Shown here: piece by piece, positions 10,243-22,292 of the stretch
Position numbering within the stretch: position 1 is the stretch's first letter
How the letters are laid out: each line of letters begins with the position of its first letter
Assembly (NCBI GenBank): GCA_011316305.1
Contig: SAUG01000074.1
Location: 291,292 to 355,291 of the forward strand
Source: Rusavskia elegans
Lineage: Eukaryota > Ascomycota > Lecanoromycetes > Teloschistales > Teloschistaceae
Direction: 5' to 3'
Length of the DNA: 64,000 bases
Translations under genes and position numbers: made by a program
The notes under the pieces: model-generated
Told to the model about the DNA's origin: nothing
Seen by the model: only the letters and a program-made list of their open reading frames with translations
Databases searched by the model: none

Positions 10243-13133
10243 ATGCCTTCCTCCCGCATTTCTGAGTCCTCTTATTCCTTCCATGGCGACCACCACAGGT
10301 ACCCATTGAAGCGTGCTCTATATTAGCCCTGTACTGACTATGAGGCTGTAGATATTACGACGAACACGAATACAAGATGTCACGGCCTCAAGATGTATAC
10401 TTCGATTACAATGCACGACAGCAATACTTGCGCGACCGATCCAGAGCACCCTCACGACGACCGAAAAGACGCTGGCCACCCCTTCCAAGAGTGGAGGATG
10501 AAGCCATTTCGCTAGCACAAGAATTTAAGCCAGGTCCGCCAGATGCCGGAGGCAGAGAAGCTCGCTCACGAGGCGCCCTCGATCAACAGCCCATCATCCT
10601 GGATGCAGACCCACAGTTACTGCCAACAAGGCCATTATCACCACGTCCGAGCAGAGAGAAGGAATCAAAACACCGGCACAATAGTCTACGTGAAGCCTCA
10701 ACGAGTTCGGACGAGAGTTCGGGACCCGAGACTCCTGTAGATTCGGACAGCGATGATGAAACCAAGAACAGGGATCGCCGTTACGTCTTCATTCCTCAAG
10801 AGGGTGTAGAGATTCCCTTGACATACGATGAACCGAGGACTCCAATCCATGGGAAGAAGTCACAGCACCAGGGTCGAGCTATTCCGGAACGTGGAAGAGT
10901 GGCCGTACCTAAGTTGGACACGAATTTGCCCCGAGCGAAATCGTCGCACGATATCCCTGTTCGTTTGGAGCGAGAAAGATCTCCTTACAGGTCGGTACCC
11001 AAGCAAAGGGAAAAACCTGTGCACGGCGATTTTCTTCTTTCGCCAGAACCCATAACTCCCAAGCCCACACATCATGAGACCAACTCCCATCATACAACGC
11101 AGTCGCAGCGGACACCGTTAACATCAGTCCACAACCTGGCAGAACGTCGTCAAGATAGCCCGCAGAAACTCACGAGGCCATCTATGCCTAGGCAACGGTC
11201 TGCCATGGCTTATCCTGGGGAGGGGGCAGCTGCGATGCTATCACCAACACATAATGCATTGCGACAAGAAAATTTCTCTTCTCTACATCATGATGGCCAG
11301 CAATTAGGTTGTCGAAACCCTGCGTCGCCACGTCGATCTTCGGCTGTCCCATCACCAACGCTTTCTTCGGGAACGATACCACCTAACGGTCATGTCAGGC
11401 AATCCAGTGTACCACCGCCCAGAGCACTGCCAGTGTCTACAGACAAGGCTCCACCGCCTTCTGCTCCACTATCAGGCTTTCCTGGGCAGCAAAGTCTAAA
11501 CGCCATGCTTGCAAGCCCTCTCCTGGAGCGACGGCGAGCATCTCCTCGAAATTCACCATCATCCTCGCCATTGTCTTCACCTCCAAGAACGCCTCCTACG
11601 GAATCTAGCAATCGAAAGTTCGGCCAAATGGAAAGCGCCAGGACTAGCGGTCCTAACTCAAGGCCTGCTTCACCTCTACACCCTCTGCCAAGCAAGTATC
11701 CAGACCACTTTGATGAAGTCGGACCGGAGCACAGGCGCCTACGTCCAGCAATCAGATCACGGCAGACAGCACCTCTTGCAGCGACCGGATACCTTGAAGC
11801 CAATCCTGCGCCTCGGATCGACATCCGATCGCCATCCCCTGCAGTACGAAATCGGTCTTCTAGCCATAGTGGTGGCCATGAGCGATCGAGGAGCCAGCAT
11901 GCAGCACCACTATCAGACACGGCAGCTCCCCATGTGCAGACTCAGACGTTGACCCCGGGCAACCTTGAGCGTCGACGTCGATCATCCTCAGCTGTCGACA
12001 ATCGCCCACCCCTGACCATCGATTCGTCTCGAGCTCAGGAGACAGCCCAGACTGTAAAACCACGACACTTAAGTCTCAGGTCTCCCACAGTGACACGTGC
12101 AGCGTCTGTGGGTGCTCCACCAGCGACACTACCTCCTTGCCCCCGTTCTGTGCCAGTTGGAGGGTATGACGACTGGTACAGTTTGTATGATTATCCAGAG
12201 TTTAAAGTCTGCCCATCTTGCCGTAAGGCTGTATCTGAGGCTGGCTATGGACGTCATCTGACAGCAGCCTTCACTAATCATCCCGAGCGATATGTGCGGT
12301 GCGCCTTCAGCATCCCTTGGATCCGAATGGCATATCTTCTCATGATCAAAAAGCGACGTTCAGATGCCAACCTCCTTTACGATATGGCTGACGTAGCAAG
12401 AGAGACGCACCCATGTCCTGGGAAAACCCCATCAACAACACAGTGGTACCGCATTCATGACATCGACAGTGACAGGAGCGTACCCGGATTTTACGCGTGC
12501 CCACGCTGTGTTCAAAGCCTGGAAACCATCTTCCCCGTGCTCAAAGACGTTTTCCACAATTCACTGGCCAACAGCCGTCATTCGTTAGACCAGAAAACCT
12601 GTAGTCTGCGCTCCGACAGCAGCAGATTCGCAACCTACATGGACCTATTGGAGGATACAGCCAACCAAGCGAACGAATACCGGAGAGCGCCGAATACCTA
12701 CCGATTTGTGGAAATGGCTAAGACCATAGGAGCTATCCCACCATGTGCAAGGGATGCAATGCTTCGAGGCAAGGCCTGGCACATCATACCTAGACTCCCT
12801 GAGTTTACCGCTTGTCCTGAATGTTATGAAGATGTCGTTTGGCCAGCAGTCCTGCAAGGCTTACCACTGGCATCACGCTTTTCGACAACGCCGCAGACGA
12901 TAGGGAAGTCGCAGGGGGTTGTGAGCTGCCAGATGTATTCGACAAAGATGAGAAAGGTTTTCAAGGAAGCATGTGAAGATGATGATCTTGATTATTTGAG
13001 GAAAGTGGCGTTGAAGAGGTATCGGCTGGAGAGAGAATTGCAGGCGAAGATCGTGGAGGCACAACAAATGCCGAGAAAAGAAAGAGAGGATATCATGGAG
13101 GAGATTGTGGATGAATGGGCGGATTGGGATTGA
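10243..13133 (+). CDS. large disordered protein with C-terminal Cys-pair region, unknown function
   Basis: A short first exon (10243-10298, MPSSRISESSYSFHGDHH) joins 10352-13133 in frame for 945 aa. Residues 1 to about 620 are low complexity, rich in Ser, Pro, Arg and Gln, with many SP and RS dipeptides. From about residue 637 the protein is ordered: CPSCRKAV, then HPERYVRCAFSIPWIRMAYL, a CPGK turn, CPRCVQSL, a PPCARDAML segment and FTACPECYEDVVWPAV. The three CPxC pairs and further Cys/His look like zinc ligands in an extended fold. It ends with a basic/acidic helix (RKVALKRYRLERELQAKI). I do not recognise a named family; the layout resembles conserved uncharacterised fungal proteins often mislabelled 'Ser/Arg repetitive matrix'. 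The upstream exon is supported by a perfect GT-AG join and continued frame. Confidence 0.7.
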
Positions 13134-13488
13134 CGATGAAATGCATTTCACGAAGGACCATGCTTGATGAATACGACATTATACTATTTTGCAATCAGGA
13201 GGAACATTTTCAAAAAGTCATCTAGTATTCAGTTCAGCAATGAATGCACACACATTATAGTTCCTTGACCTCGGGCAAACAAATACTTTGTCGTGAACAG
13301 GGGTTTTGTATGGTGTCTCAGGGGTAGATCTTTGACCAGTCGATGACGTCGGGATCGCTGGGCGCATCTCAATTTCAGATCAGATTCGCGAGAGATCTCG
13401 ATCTCACTGCGCGTAGAGACACCGCTTCGGCCCTGTCTCCGCTGTACATTGCCCCACGATCTCTGCTCGGCCTTCGTGTCCAGTCTTT
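13134..13488. other. intergenic region upstream of UVE1
   Basis: No gene. A CRE-like half site TGACGTC (13344-13350) lies about 140 bp before the UVE1 ATG; whether it is used cannot be told. Confidence 0.3.
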
Positions 13489-15968
13489 ATGCTTAAGCAT
13501 GGCTTGAGTGCTTGCTCCCTCACCACAAGAGTCTCATCGAGTCAATCGAGGTTCATCCCGCCTCTTTTCCCTACTTTTGCCATCTTATCTCAAGTCCGCG
13601 TCCTACCAAACATTCCGCGTTATATCACTTTCAGCACCATGCCGAAACGTAAAAGCTCAACTGCGCTGGCGCAGTCTACGCCTCTGCCCGATTTACCTCC
13701 TCCCCAGGCTTTCGCGGTCGATGATGGACCTCCCACGCCCAAAAGAGCAGCCAGGGGTTCCCGGTCCTCGGGGAGAAAAGCCTCTATGAATCCGGAAAAG
13801 AATGCGAACGTGGTAGATGCGCCTGAAGCTTTCCGAGCCTCCCCTGATGCGGACACGAAGGACGAGCGGATGGATCTCGAAAAGATGTTCACGAAAGAGA
13901 AAGATGATTCCGTGCCTTCGCTGGTGGAGAACGGGGACTCTGATACACCATTGTCAGAGTTGTCGGATATCGAGACCTTGGCCAAAGCCACAGCGCCTCC
14001 TCCGAAGGCTTCGAAAGCTTCGAAGAAGGGCGGGAAAGGGGAGACGGCCAAAGCTGCCAAAGTAACCTCAGACGAGAAACCTGCAGCACCGGCAAAAGCG
14101 AAGAAGGCAGAAGCGAAAGAGCCACATTTTCTTGATCCAGAAGCCGATGGGGAGGAAGAGGCGGACGAGGAAGAGATCAAGGCTGCGCTATCACGTCCAC
14201 CACCTGTAAACAGTGATGTTCTGCCATTGCCATGGAAAGGCCGATTGGGATATGTAAGCTGCTCAATATCTGGTTCTGCAAGCATAAACTAACCAAGCAG
14301 GCATGTCTAAACACCTACCTTCGTTTCTCCAACCCACCCGTCTTCAGCTCTCGAACCTGCCGTATCGCCTCCATCCTCGAAAACCGCCATCCTCTCAGCA
14401 ACCCCAACGAACCTCCACACGCAACGAAGAACCGCCCTGACAAAGAGCAGCCCGCGAGTATACGAAGAGGCCAGGATTTCGTGGAGCAACTTTGCCTAGC
14501 GAACGTCCGCGATATTCCCAAGATGCTCCGCTGGAATGATCGTTATGGCATTAAATTCATGCGCCTCAGCAGCGAAATGTTCCCTTTTGCCTCACATCCC
14601 GAGTATGGCTACAAGCTCGCTCCCTTCGCCTCCGAAGCCCTCGCCGAAGTCGGCAGGGTCGCCGCAGAACTCGGCCACAGGTTGACCACCCATCCCGGCC
14701 AATTCACCCAACTCGGCTCTCCACGGAAATCGGTCATCGACAATGCCCTCCGCGACCTAGATTACCACGCCGAAATGCTGTCACTCCTCAAGCTACCCCC
14801 GCAACAAGACCGTGACGCTGTCATGATCCTCCATCTCGGTGGGGTCTTCGGCGACAAAGAAGCCACCCTGGCCCGCTTCCGTGAGAATTACGCCAAACTG
14901 CCTCAAGGCGTCAAAGACCGTTTTGTGCTCGAGAATGATGACGTTAGTTGGTGTGTCCATGAACTGTTACCTCTTTGCGAGGAATTGAATATCCCATTTG
15001 TCCTCGACTACCATCATCACAACATCATATTCGACAGTACCCAGATCAGAGAAGGTACGAAAGACATCGTAGACCTTTACCCGCGCATCCTGGCCACGTG
15101 GAAGCGCAAGAACATCACCCCCAAGATGCATTACTCCGAACCGACGCCTGAAGCAATCACAGGACGGCAGAGACGAAAACATAGTCCCCGAGTAACAACA
15201 CTACCACCATGTCCCAATGATATGGATCTCATGATTGAAGCCAAGGACAAAGAACAAGCAGTGTTCGAATTGATGCGCACCTTCAAATTACCCGGTTTCG
15301 ACACATTCAACGACATGCTCCCTCACATCCGCAAAGACGACAACAAACCCGTCAAGCCCCCACCCAAGAAAAAGACGCTCAGAAAGAAGACCAAGAAACA
15401 GCTGGAAGAAGAAGGGGACGAAGACTCTGCCGCTTCAGACCCCGAACCCGCTCCTCAAGCAGTCATCGAAGAAGACGATGTAGGCATGGGAGGTCCGGAC
15501 GGCCGGGTTTACTGGCCCCCAGGACAAGAACACTGGTTGAGACCAGTGAAGAAAGTGGTGAAGCCGAAGGAGAACAAGAAAGCGCCGCCAGGGAAGGAGT
15601 TGGATGACCAAGGACGGATTGTGACGGCGGCGATGAAAAGGAAGAGGGTTAAAGAGGAGGAGGAAGCGATCAATGCCGCGCAGAAGGAAGGAGAGGAAAT
15701 GGCGAAGAAGGTCGAGGCAGAGGTTGATGAAGAGGTGAAGGAGGAGGATGAGGAGCCAGCGAAAGAGGAGGGGAAGGGGAAGGGGAAGGGCAAGAAAACG
15801 AAGGAGACTGGTGCAGGGGAAAAACAGACATCAGGAGGAAAGAAGAAGGCTGTCAAGGATGTAAAGCAGGAGGCGGAGGAGCCGCAGAAACCCGCGGCGA
15901 CAGCACCTACACTGGGGAGGAGACAGAGTACGAGGGGAAAGAAGGTCGATTATGCTGAAGAGAACTAG
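13489..15968 (+). CDS. uve1: UV damage endonuclease UVDE
   Basis: Exons 13489-14253 and 14301-15968 encode 810 aa. The TIM-barrel UVDE domain spans about residues 252-595: RLGYACLNTYLR, IFSS-like SSRTCRIASI, RLSSEMFPFASHPEYGY, LTTHPGQFTQLGSP, MILHLGGVFGDKEATL, FVLENDDVSW, FVLDYHHHNI and KMHYSEP, which hold the His/Glu/Asp metal ligands. The enzyme nicks 5' of cyclobutane dimers and 6-4 photoproducts, starting an alternative excision repair found in fungi (N. crassa mus-18, S. pombe uve1). The domain is flanked by a 250-residue disordered acidic/basic N-terminal region and a Lys/Glu-rich tail of about 215 residues. The first 50 residues are Arg/Ser-rich without acidic residues, like a mitochondrial presequence; a second ATG at 13639 begins MPKRKSS, which looks nuclear. 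Confidence 0.95.
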
Positions 15969-16430
15969 ATAGCTGTGTATTCAGTTCATCGCGATTTACT
16001 ACCACTCGCCTGTAAGAGGAAATACAGCATTTAAAGTGCCAAGCATCTCTCAAACCAATCGTAAGCTATTCATGTTCTGTGCACGTTTGGACATGCTCTA
16101 CAGAATATTCAGCGCTCAAACATTGTATCTCTCGCAACCAGTAAAGTAGACGGTTTCAGCTATCGTTACTGACAAGGGAACTATTACTATTGTAAACTCC
16201 AAGATAAGTCCTCACACCCCTAATTAATCATCCCCCCCATTTTCTCTCTTCATGAAACTGCAGTAAACCCCCTACACAAAACTCATAATCTATCTTTTAA
16301 TAAAAATCAATCAATCAACCATCACCCTTTTAAGACCTCAAATCTTTGACCCTCCAAACCAATGCCAAAAAGCCCATATACATAACCCGGCATAACCGGC
16401 AGCACCCACGAAAACCCACCTCAACAAATC
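15969..16430. other. intergenic region UVE1 to ADE8
   Basis: AT-rich, pyrimidine-biased DNA without a gene; likely the UVE1 3' UTR and the ADE8 promoter. Confidence 0.3.
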
Positions 16431-17859
16431 ATGCCCTCCAAACTCGTCATCCTAATATCCGGCAACGGCTCGAACCTCCAAGCAATCATCGACGCCATTG
16501 CCTCTGGTGTGATAGCAGATACCATCATCACCCTCGTAATCTCAAATAGGAAGGACGCTTATGGTTTGGAGCGGTACGTACAGCTAGCTAGTGAGCTTTT
16601 CCTTTCTTCGTTTTTGTCACGATTAAGTTTCCCCCTGTGGTGTATCCATCCAGGACCTTTGGATCCGATGGCTACGTACAGTCCAACCGGGCTCTAAACC
16701 AATCGATTTAGAGTGTTAAGGAAGCGGCTTAGGATGCCAGTCGAATGAAAAACGCGAAATATGCATCCCTTCATCTCCCCAACCTCCCTCCCTCCCTTTC
16801 CTTTCCAAAAAAATTTTTTTTTTTCGGCCCTTCAGAACATATCTACACCTCACCCCTTCGCAAAAAGCATACTAAACCCAAAAATTAAACAATCCAGAGC
16901 CCGCAAAGCCGGCATCCCCACCACATATTTCAATCTCCTCCCCTACAGCAAAAAACACCCCAGCCACGATCCCAGCACCAAGTATTCGCCGGCGGCAAGA
17001 GCGGCCTACGATGCCGATTTAGCGAAGAAAGTCCTCGATGCGAGGCCGAATTTGGTTGTTTGTGCGGGATGGTGAGTCATGATCCCCGTCCGGCTGGTGT
17101 GAGATTTGCGATTCGAATTGTGTGCTATATGTGTGTGAGCGGGATGCATACTGACGCCGGTGGGATGGATGTCTAGGATGCATGTGAGTTTGTCTATCAT
17201 TGTCATCTAAGCCTACGGTGGCGAGCTTGAATTGCATTACATTTCACAGGAGACAGACACTGGAGAAGTCTATTTCTTCCAGAACCCCGTCTGCGGCTCC
17301 CTGTAACAGACAGTGGCAATGAGCAAGCAGTCCTTGTATCTATCCCCTTGACATGATCCATACACTTTTATTGATTGCATGCACATTCTAATTCAATTCG
17401 ATCCTAATAAACGGCTACAACAACCAGATCCTCTCCCCCTCCTTCCTCGCACCCCTATCCACCGCCAACACGCCAGTCATAAATCTCCACCCGGCACTCC
17501 CCAACCAATACGATGGAGCTCGTAAGCCCCCTTTTCCCTTTCTCCCCCTCCCCCCCTCCCTTCCGCAGTATATACCAACGCCAACACATCAAACAGTCGC
17601 AATCGAACGCGCCTACGCCGATTTCCAAGCTGGCAGAATCCAGCGTACGGGCTTGATGGTGCATTATGTTGTGGAGGAAGTGGATAGGGGGGAGCCGATT
17701 GTGGTGCGGGAGGTGGAGATTAGGGAGGGGGATGGGTTGGAGGATTTGAGGGAAAGGATTCATGGGGTTGAGCATGGGGCTGTTGTAGAGGCTGTGGGGA
17801 TTGTGCTTGGGGAGCGGAGGCGGAGAAATGGAGCTGCTGATGCGAATGCGGATGGGTAG
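16431..17859 (+). CDS. ade8: phosphoribosylglycinamide formyltransferase (GAR transformylase)
   Basis: Five exons (16431-16573, 16898-17071, 17177-17183, 17428-17521, 17597-17859) give 226 aa. The enzyme transfers a formyl group from 10-formyl-THF to GAR, the third step of purine synthesis. Motifs are VILISGNGSNLQAIIDAI (nucleotide-binding start), LVISNRKDAYGLERARKAGI, NLVVCAGWMHILSPSFL, INLHPALPNQYDGA with the catalytic Asn/His region, and the GLMVHYVVEEVDRGEPI block holding the conserved Asp. Exon 3 is a 7-nt microexon that restores W-M-H; skipping it gives an immediate TGA. Intron 1 is unusually long (324 nt). The family is a stand-alone enzyme in fungi, as here. The C-terminal tail is Arg/Ala/Asn-rich and variable. 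Confidence 0.9.
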
Positions 17860-18918
17860 ATGAGGATCTATATGGCGGAGAGGGGTTTGTGATGTGGATC
17901 TTGCTGGATGGATTTTGAGGGGGGGGGCGTGGTGCTTGAGATGTCCGATAGGAATGATGCACATGTTTTTTCTGCTTTGGTAAGAACATGCACTGGCGTG
18001 CGGAATCTTCTTCTCGTTTGCATTTGATAGCTCTGATCTTGCACCGTTGGATTTCCATTCCCACTATCAGTTCCCCTGCATCCAGAAGAACGCCAGGATT
18101 CAAGAAGGAATCTCTGCTCCTTGATCGACCCCATTACATGAAAAACCGAAACAAAGCCATAGATGACTCCGTATTTTAATTTCAACGAAAGAATTCAGTG
18201 AGATTGGACTATTATTGAGTCCCCCTGAAAGTTACATTAGACCCATGACATCTGCGAAGTAAGGGAATTGAATATTGGTGTGTCCATTCGGCTGATATTG
18301 CGAAAATCAGGCATCATACGCCTATACCTAAATCTTAGGTCCCCACTGGTTTATCTGATAAATGCCCTGCTCTCCTAGCAGCCAAAGAATAAGTCCTCAC
18401 CCTAACACTCTGGATCTACTGTGGGGTAAAGGTAAGGTAGTGTTGCAACCGAATAGGTAACTTCATACCTCCAGATAGGTTGCGCAGACTTGTGATGCCC
18501 TATGTGTATCGGAATGTATACCTTCCTTGTCACCCAAGTACAAAACTACCACGCTTATGATACCGAGGTGTCCATTCGAGGACCGTCGGTTGGGTGGGAA
18601 AAGTAGATGGGCCCGTGACTGTGTGCGGTCATGAGATTCATGTCTTCGAAAAGGTGGCGGTGGCGGAATGTCCCCTTTATCTCCCCCATCGTTATGCTTG
18701 CAAAGCTGTTCGATTTTTATTTTGTTTCGTTCCCCAGCAAAGCATCTCCAGCAAGCTGTGGTTGAGAGCGATGCCAGTCACCAAAGATGATTTTTTAGTA
18801 AGCGAAGATCGGAGGTCGATGATGCTGAGCTTGAGTGCAGATGCATCAGGAAGTAGTGACTGGGCGAAGCCAAGCACTTGGCTAACATAACTGGTATGAC
18901 ATCGTTCTCGCAGGTTTT
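17860..18918. other. gene-free stretch
   Basis: The 3' sides of ADE8 and uS19m converge here. Open frames on both strands (e.g. 18594-18890) lack family features and overlap each other. I see nothing else. Confidence 0.4.
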
Positions 18919-19428
18919 CTACTTGTTCTTGCTCTGCTTGTACGTAAAGTTCTTTCTCGTCCTGGTTCAAGTACGATCTAATCAGCAGCCAGAAACGCCA
19001 GCAACGATATCGATGGAAAGCGGAGCACCAAGACGTGGAGTTGCTGGGCCGGTAAGGACCTACGGTGAAAATTCCCCAAGTTTGTGTCCTACCATGTCTT
19101 CCGTGATGGTGACATCGTTGTAGACTTTTCCATTGTGAACTTGGAATTTGAGACCGATGAAATTTGGAAGGATCGTAGCTGCTCGAGCCATTGTTTTGAT
19201 GGGCTTGACGGGTTCGCCGGGCTTGGGACGGACGATGGGAAGGCTGTAGGATAAGGGCTTCTTTAGTGGATGGTGGGAGGGAAAAAATGAAACTCCGGGG
19301 TTTTCGATACTTACGGGACTATGTGAGGCCCTGAGAGTTGGTCAGCTATGCTTTGTTACCAGAGATGGAGGACGACTGCACATACCTTTCCATACTGATC
19401 GGGCACATAGAGCCCGTGTTGGATGCAT
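18919..19428 (-). CDS. rsm19: mitochondrial small-subunit ribosomal protein uS19m
   Basis: Four exons (19428-19386, 19330-19315, 19243-19064, 18961-18919) encode 93 aa, and none is long enough to stand out as an open frame. The product has the full uS19 signature: [55 protein letters not shown] and [11 protein letters not shown], close to bacterial S19 in length. It sits in the head of the mitoribosomal small subunit near the decoding region. Exon 2 is 16 nt and supplies PHIV plus flanking partial codons. There is no obvious cleaved presequence beyond [10 protein letters not shown], which may be part of an uncleaved signal. Confidence 0.9.
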
Positions 19429-20080
19429 TATGCTTTGGAGTAGACTTTGGGTTTGGGATGGAAAGACAGAAGGGTGATGATTGGACTTTCAGATAATGCT
19501 GAGCTCTGGGCCAGGCTACTCCATTGATCATATACTGATGCCAGGATCTTTCCACAGCTGTTACGTGTAAGGTCAAGTCGTGTGGAGAGCCGAAAGAGCC
19601 TTGGATGTCAAAGCAGCCATCCGGAGGTTGAGGGTGCTTAGTCAGCAGCCCTAAGTCACGTGATCTCGTGATTCAAAGCTTGGCCTTCTGCCTTGTCACT
19701 TTTCGCTTGGTCCACTTGCGGTGTCAAGTCCTGTCATTTAGTAATCCGGGGATTGCTGATGAGGTTGAATGTTGAACAGAGGCTTCGCGCGTGTTGAACC
19801 GCGTGGGAGAGCTGCCTATAAATGCAGAGGTGCTCACCGTTGGATTAGCTTCGCAATGCAGCACTTGCGGGCCATCAACCACTCCATACCGCAAGAATTG
19901 CCCCGGATAACCACAGCATATACTTAAAAGTATTGAGTGCAATGTCCGTTCTCCTCATCCTACTACACGTTGTGGAATCGATGTGATGATCGCTATGTAC
20001 GAGAGCAGAGGCTGACGGGGTTCATTGTGTCAGTAGTCAGTCGTCCTACGAGTGCGTTCTTCCCGGAAACTACCTCCGCA
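19429..20080. other. divergent promoter region rsm19/mre11
   Basis: The starts of uS19m and MRE11 point away from each other across about 650 bp. No additional gene recognised. Confidence 0.4.
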
Positions 20081-22292
20081 ATGCCAGGCCTCACGGGTGA
20101 GTTCCCATCTAAGGACCCTGCCAGCTGTATACTGACACACCGCAGCAGCTGATACCATCCGCATCCTCGTGGCTACGGATAGCCATGTGGGCTACAATGA
20201 ACGAGACCACATTCGTGGTGACGATAGCTGGAAGAGCTTCCATGAGGTCATGTACCTGGCGAAAGAGAAAGATGTCGACATGGTCCTGCTCGCCGGAGAC
20301 CTCTTCCACGAGAACAAGCCCTCGAGAAAGTCAATGTATCAGGTCATGCGGTCATTACGCATGAACTGTCTTGGAGAGAAACCATGCCAGTTGGAAGTCC
20401 TCAGTGATATGAGTGAGAACTTTCAGGGGGCGTTCAACCACGTCAACTACGAGGATCCAGACATCAACATATCCATGCCCGTCTTCTCAATCCACGGCAA
20501 TCACGATGACCCATCAGGAGAAGGCCACTTTGCAGCTCTAGACCTGCTTCAAGTATCCGGTTTAGTGAACTATTTCGGCCGCACTCCCGAGTCCGACAAC
20601 ATACAGGTCAAGCCAGTCTTACTCCAGAAAGGCAATACCAAGCTCGCCCTCTACGGTATGAGTAATGTGAGGGATGAACGACTCTTCAGAACTTTTCGCG
20701 ATGGCAAGGTCAAATTCTTTCAGCCTGGGACGCAGAAAGAAGATTGGTTCAACCTCATGACCGTCCATCAGAACCATCATTCATACACAGAGACTGGATA
20801 CCTGCCCGAAAACTTCCTACCCGAATTCCTCGACCTCGTGGTCTGGGGCCATGAGCACGAATGTCTGATCGACCCCAAATACAATCCCGAAATGAACTTC
20901 CACGTCATGCAACCCGGATCTTCGGTGGCTACATCTCTTATGCCTGGGGAAGCCGTGCCTAAGCATGTCGCAATCCTTAGTGTTACCGGAAGAGACTTCA
21001 AGGTTGAGCCCATAAGACTGAAGACCATCCGCCCTTTCAAAATGAAAGAAATCGTGCTGTCGGAAGAGAAGGATATCAAGGACTTGGCCAAGAGACAGGA
21101 TCATCGGGCAGAGCTTACTCGATATCTCATGGGCATCGTTGACGAGCTTATCGACGAAGCCATCGAGGAATGGAGAGAGATTCAAGACGGTGATGAGGCG
21201 GAAGAGGAGGTACCGAAGCCTTTGATTAGACTTCGTGTCGAGTACTCAGCTCCCGGAGGAGGAAATTACGACTGTGAGAATCCACAGCGCTTCTCCAATC
21301 GATTCGTCGAAAAGGTCGCGAATACCAACGACGTGGTTCAATTCTATCGCAAGAAAGCCTCCGCATCTCGAAAGGTAAACAACGCCGCCGAAATGCCGGA
21401 AGAATCCGTGCTGGCTCAACTTGCGGTGGATTCGGTACGGATCGAGAAGTTGGTCCGCGAATTCCTCGAAGCGCAGAATTTGACCATTTTACCGCAAAAT
21501 TCGTTTGGCGATGCAGTGAGTCAATACGTCGACAAGGATGACAAGCATGCCATGGAGGTGTTCGTTCATGACAGTCTGAAGAGCCAACGCAAACATCTGA
21601 TGGGAGTGGATCAGGCGGACGAGGGCGATATCATGGATAACGTGGACCAATACCGTTTGGAGCAGGAAGCATTGTTTGCAAAAGGAGCGTTGAAGCGAAC
21701 CAAGACGAAAGTCAAACCCAAGCCTGCCACGTGGAATTCAGATGATGATGGAAGCTGGGCGGACCAACCGATTGCGACCATCGTTTCGGAAGACGACGAA
21801 CAGGGAGGCGACGATGACCAGGCGTCAATGGTGGCACCGGCGAAGGGTCGAGGCAAAGCAGCAGCGACGAAGAAAGCCGCGGCCCCCGTCAAAAAAGCAG
21901 CACCGGCGAAAGGTGGAAGAGGAAAGAAGAAGGTGGTGGAGGAAGAGAGTGAAGATGAAGACATCCTTATGATGGACGACGACGACGAGGAAGAGAGCCC
22001 GCTCTTTGTCAAGCCATCAGCCCCAGCACGCGCAAGCAAAAAACCGACAGCACGGAAAGCGTCTCCAGCCAAGCGAGCGCCGGCAGCACCCCGTCGAGCA
22101 GCAGCGGCCAAGTCACAGACACAGTCGAAGCTTGACTTCTCGCAACCCAGCTTCTCACAGCCCAAGGCCAATGGAGTAGGTAAGAAGATGAAAGATTTGA
22201 GCGATGATGAGATCGACGACGACGACGACGACGATGCGTTTGAGCCTGCACCGTCGACGGCTACGGTCAGATCAATAAGAAGCAGGAGGTGA
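20081..22292 (+). CDS. mre11: MRE11 double-strand-break repair nuclease
   Basis: A 16-nt coding first exon (20081-20096, MPGLT) joins 20149-22292, 719 aa. The Mn-dependent phosphoesterase domain is complete: VATDSHVGYNERD, LLAGDLFHENKPS, SIHGNHDDPSGEGH, MTVHQNHHSY and VWGHEHECLID, which contain the metal-binding Asp/His/Asn residues. The capping domain follows (residues about 290-420, ending near PQRFSNRFVEKVANTNDVV), then a long acidic and Ala/Lys-rich tail with clusters of DDD and a C-terminal SIRSRR. MRE11 forms the MRN/MRX complex with RAD50 and NBS1, resects double-strand breaks and works at telomeres. The splice acceptor is a tandem CAGCAG (exon 2 from 20146 or 20149), differing by one Ala. 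Family length fits. Confidence 0.97.

Noticed and set aside
18594..18970. Frames on both strands next to uS19m (98 and 92 codons)
   Set aside because: The minus-strand one overlaps the last uS19m exon in another frame; neither resembles a protein family.
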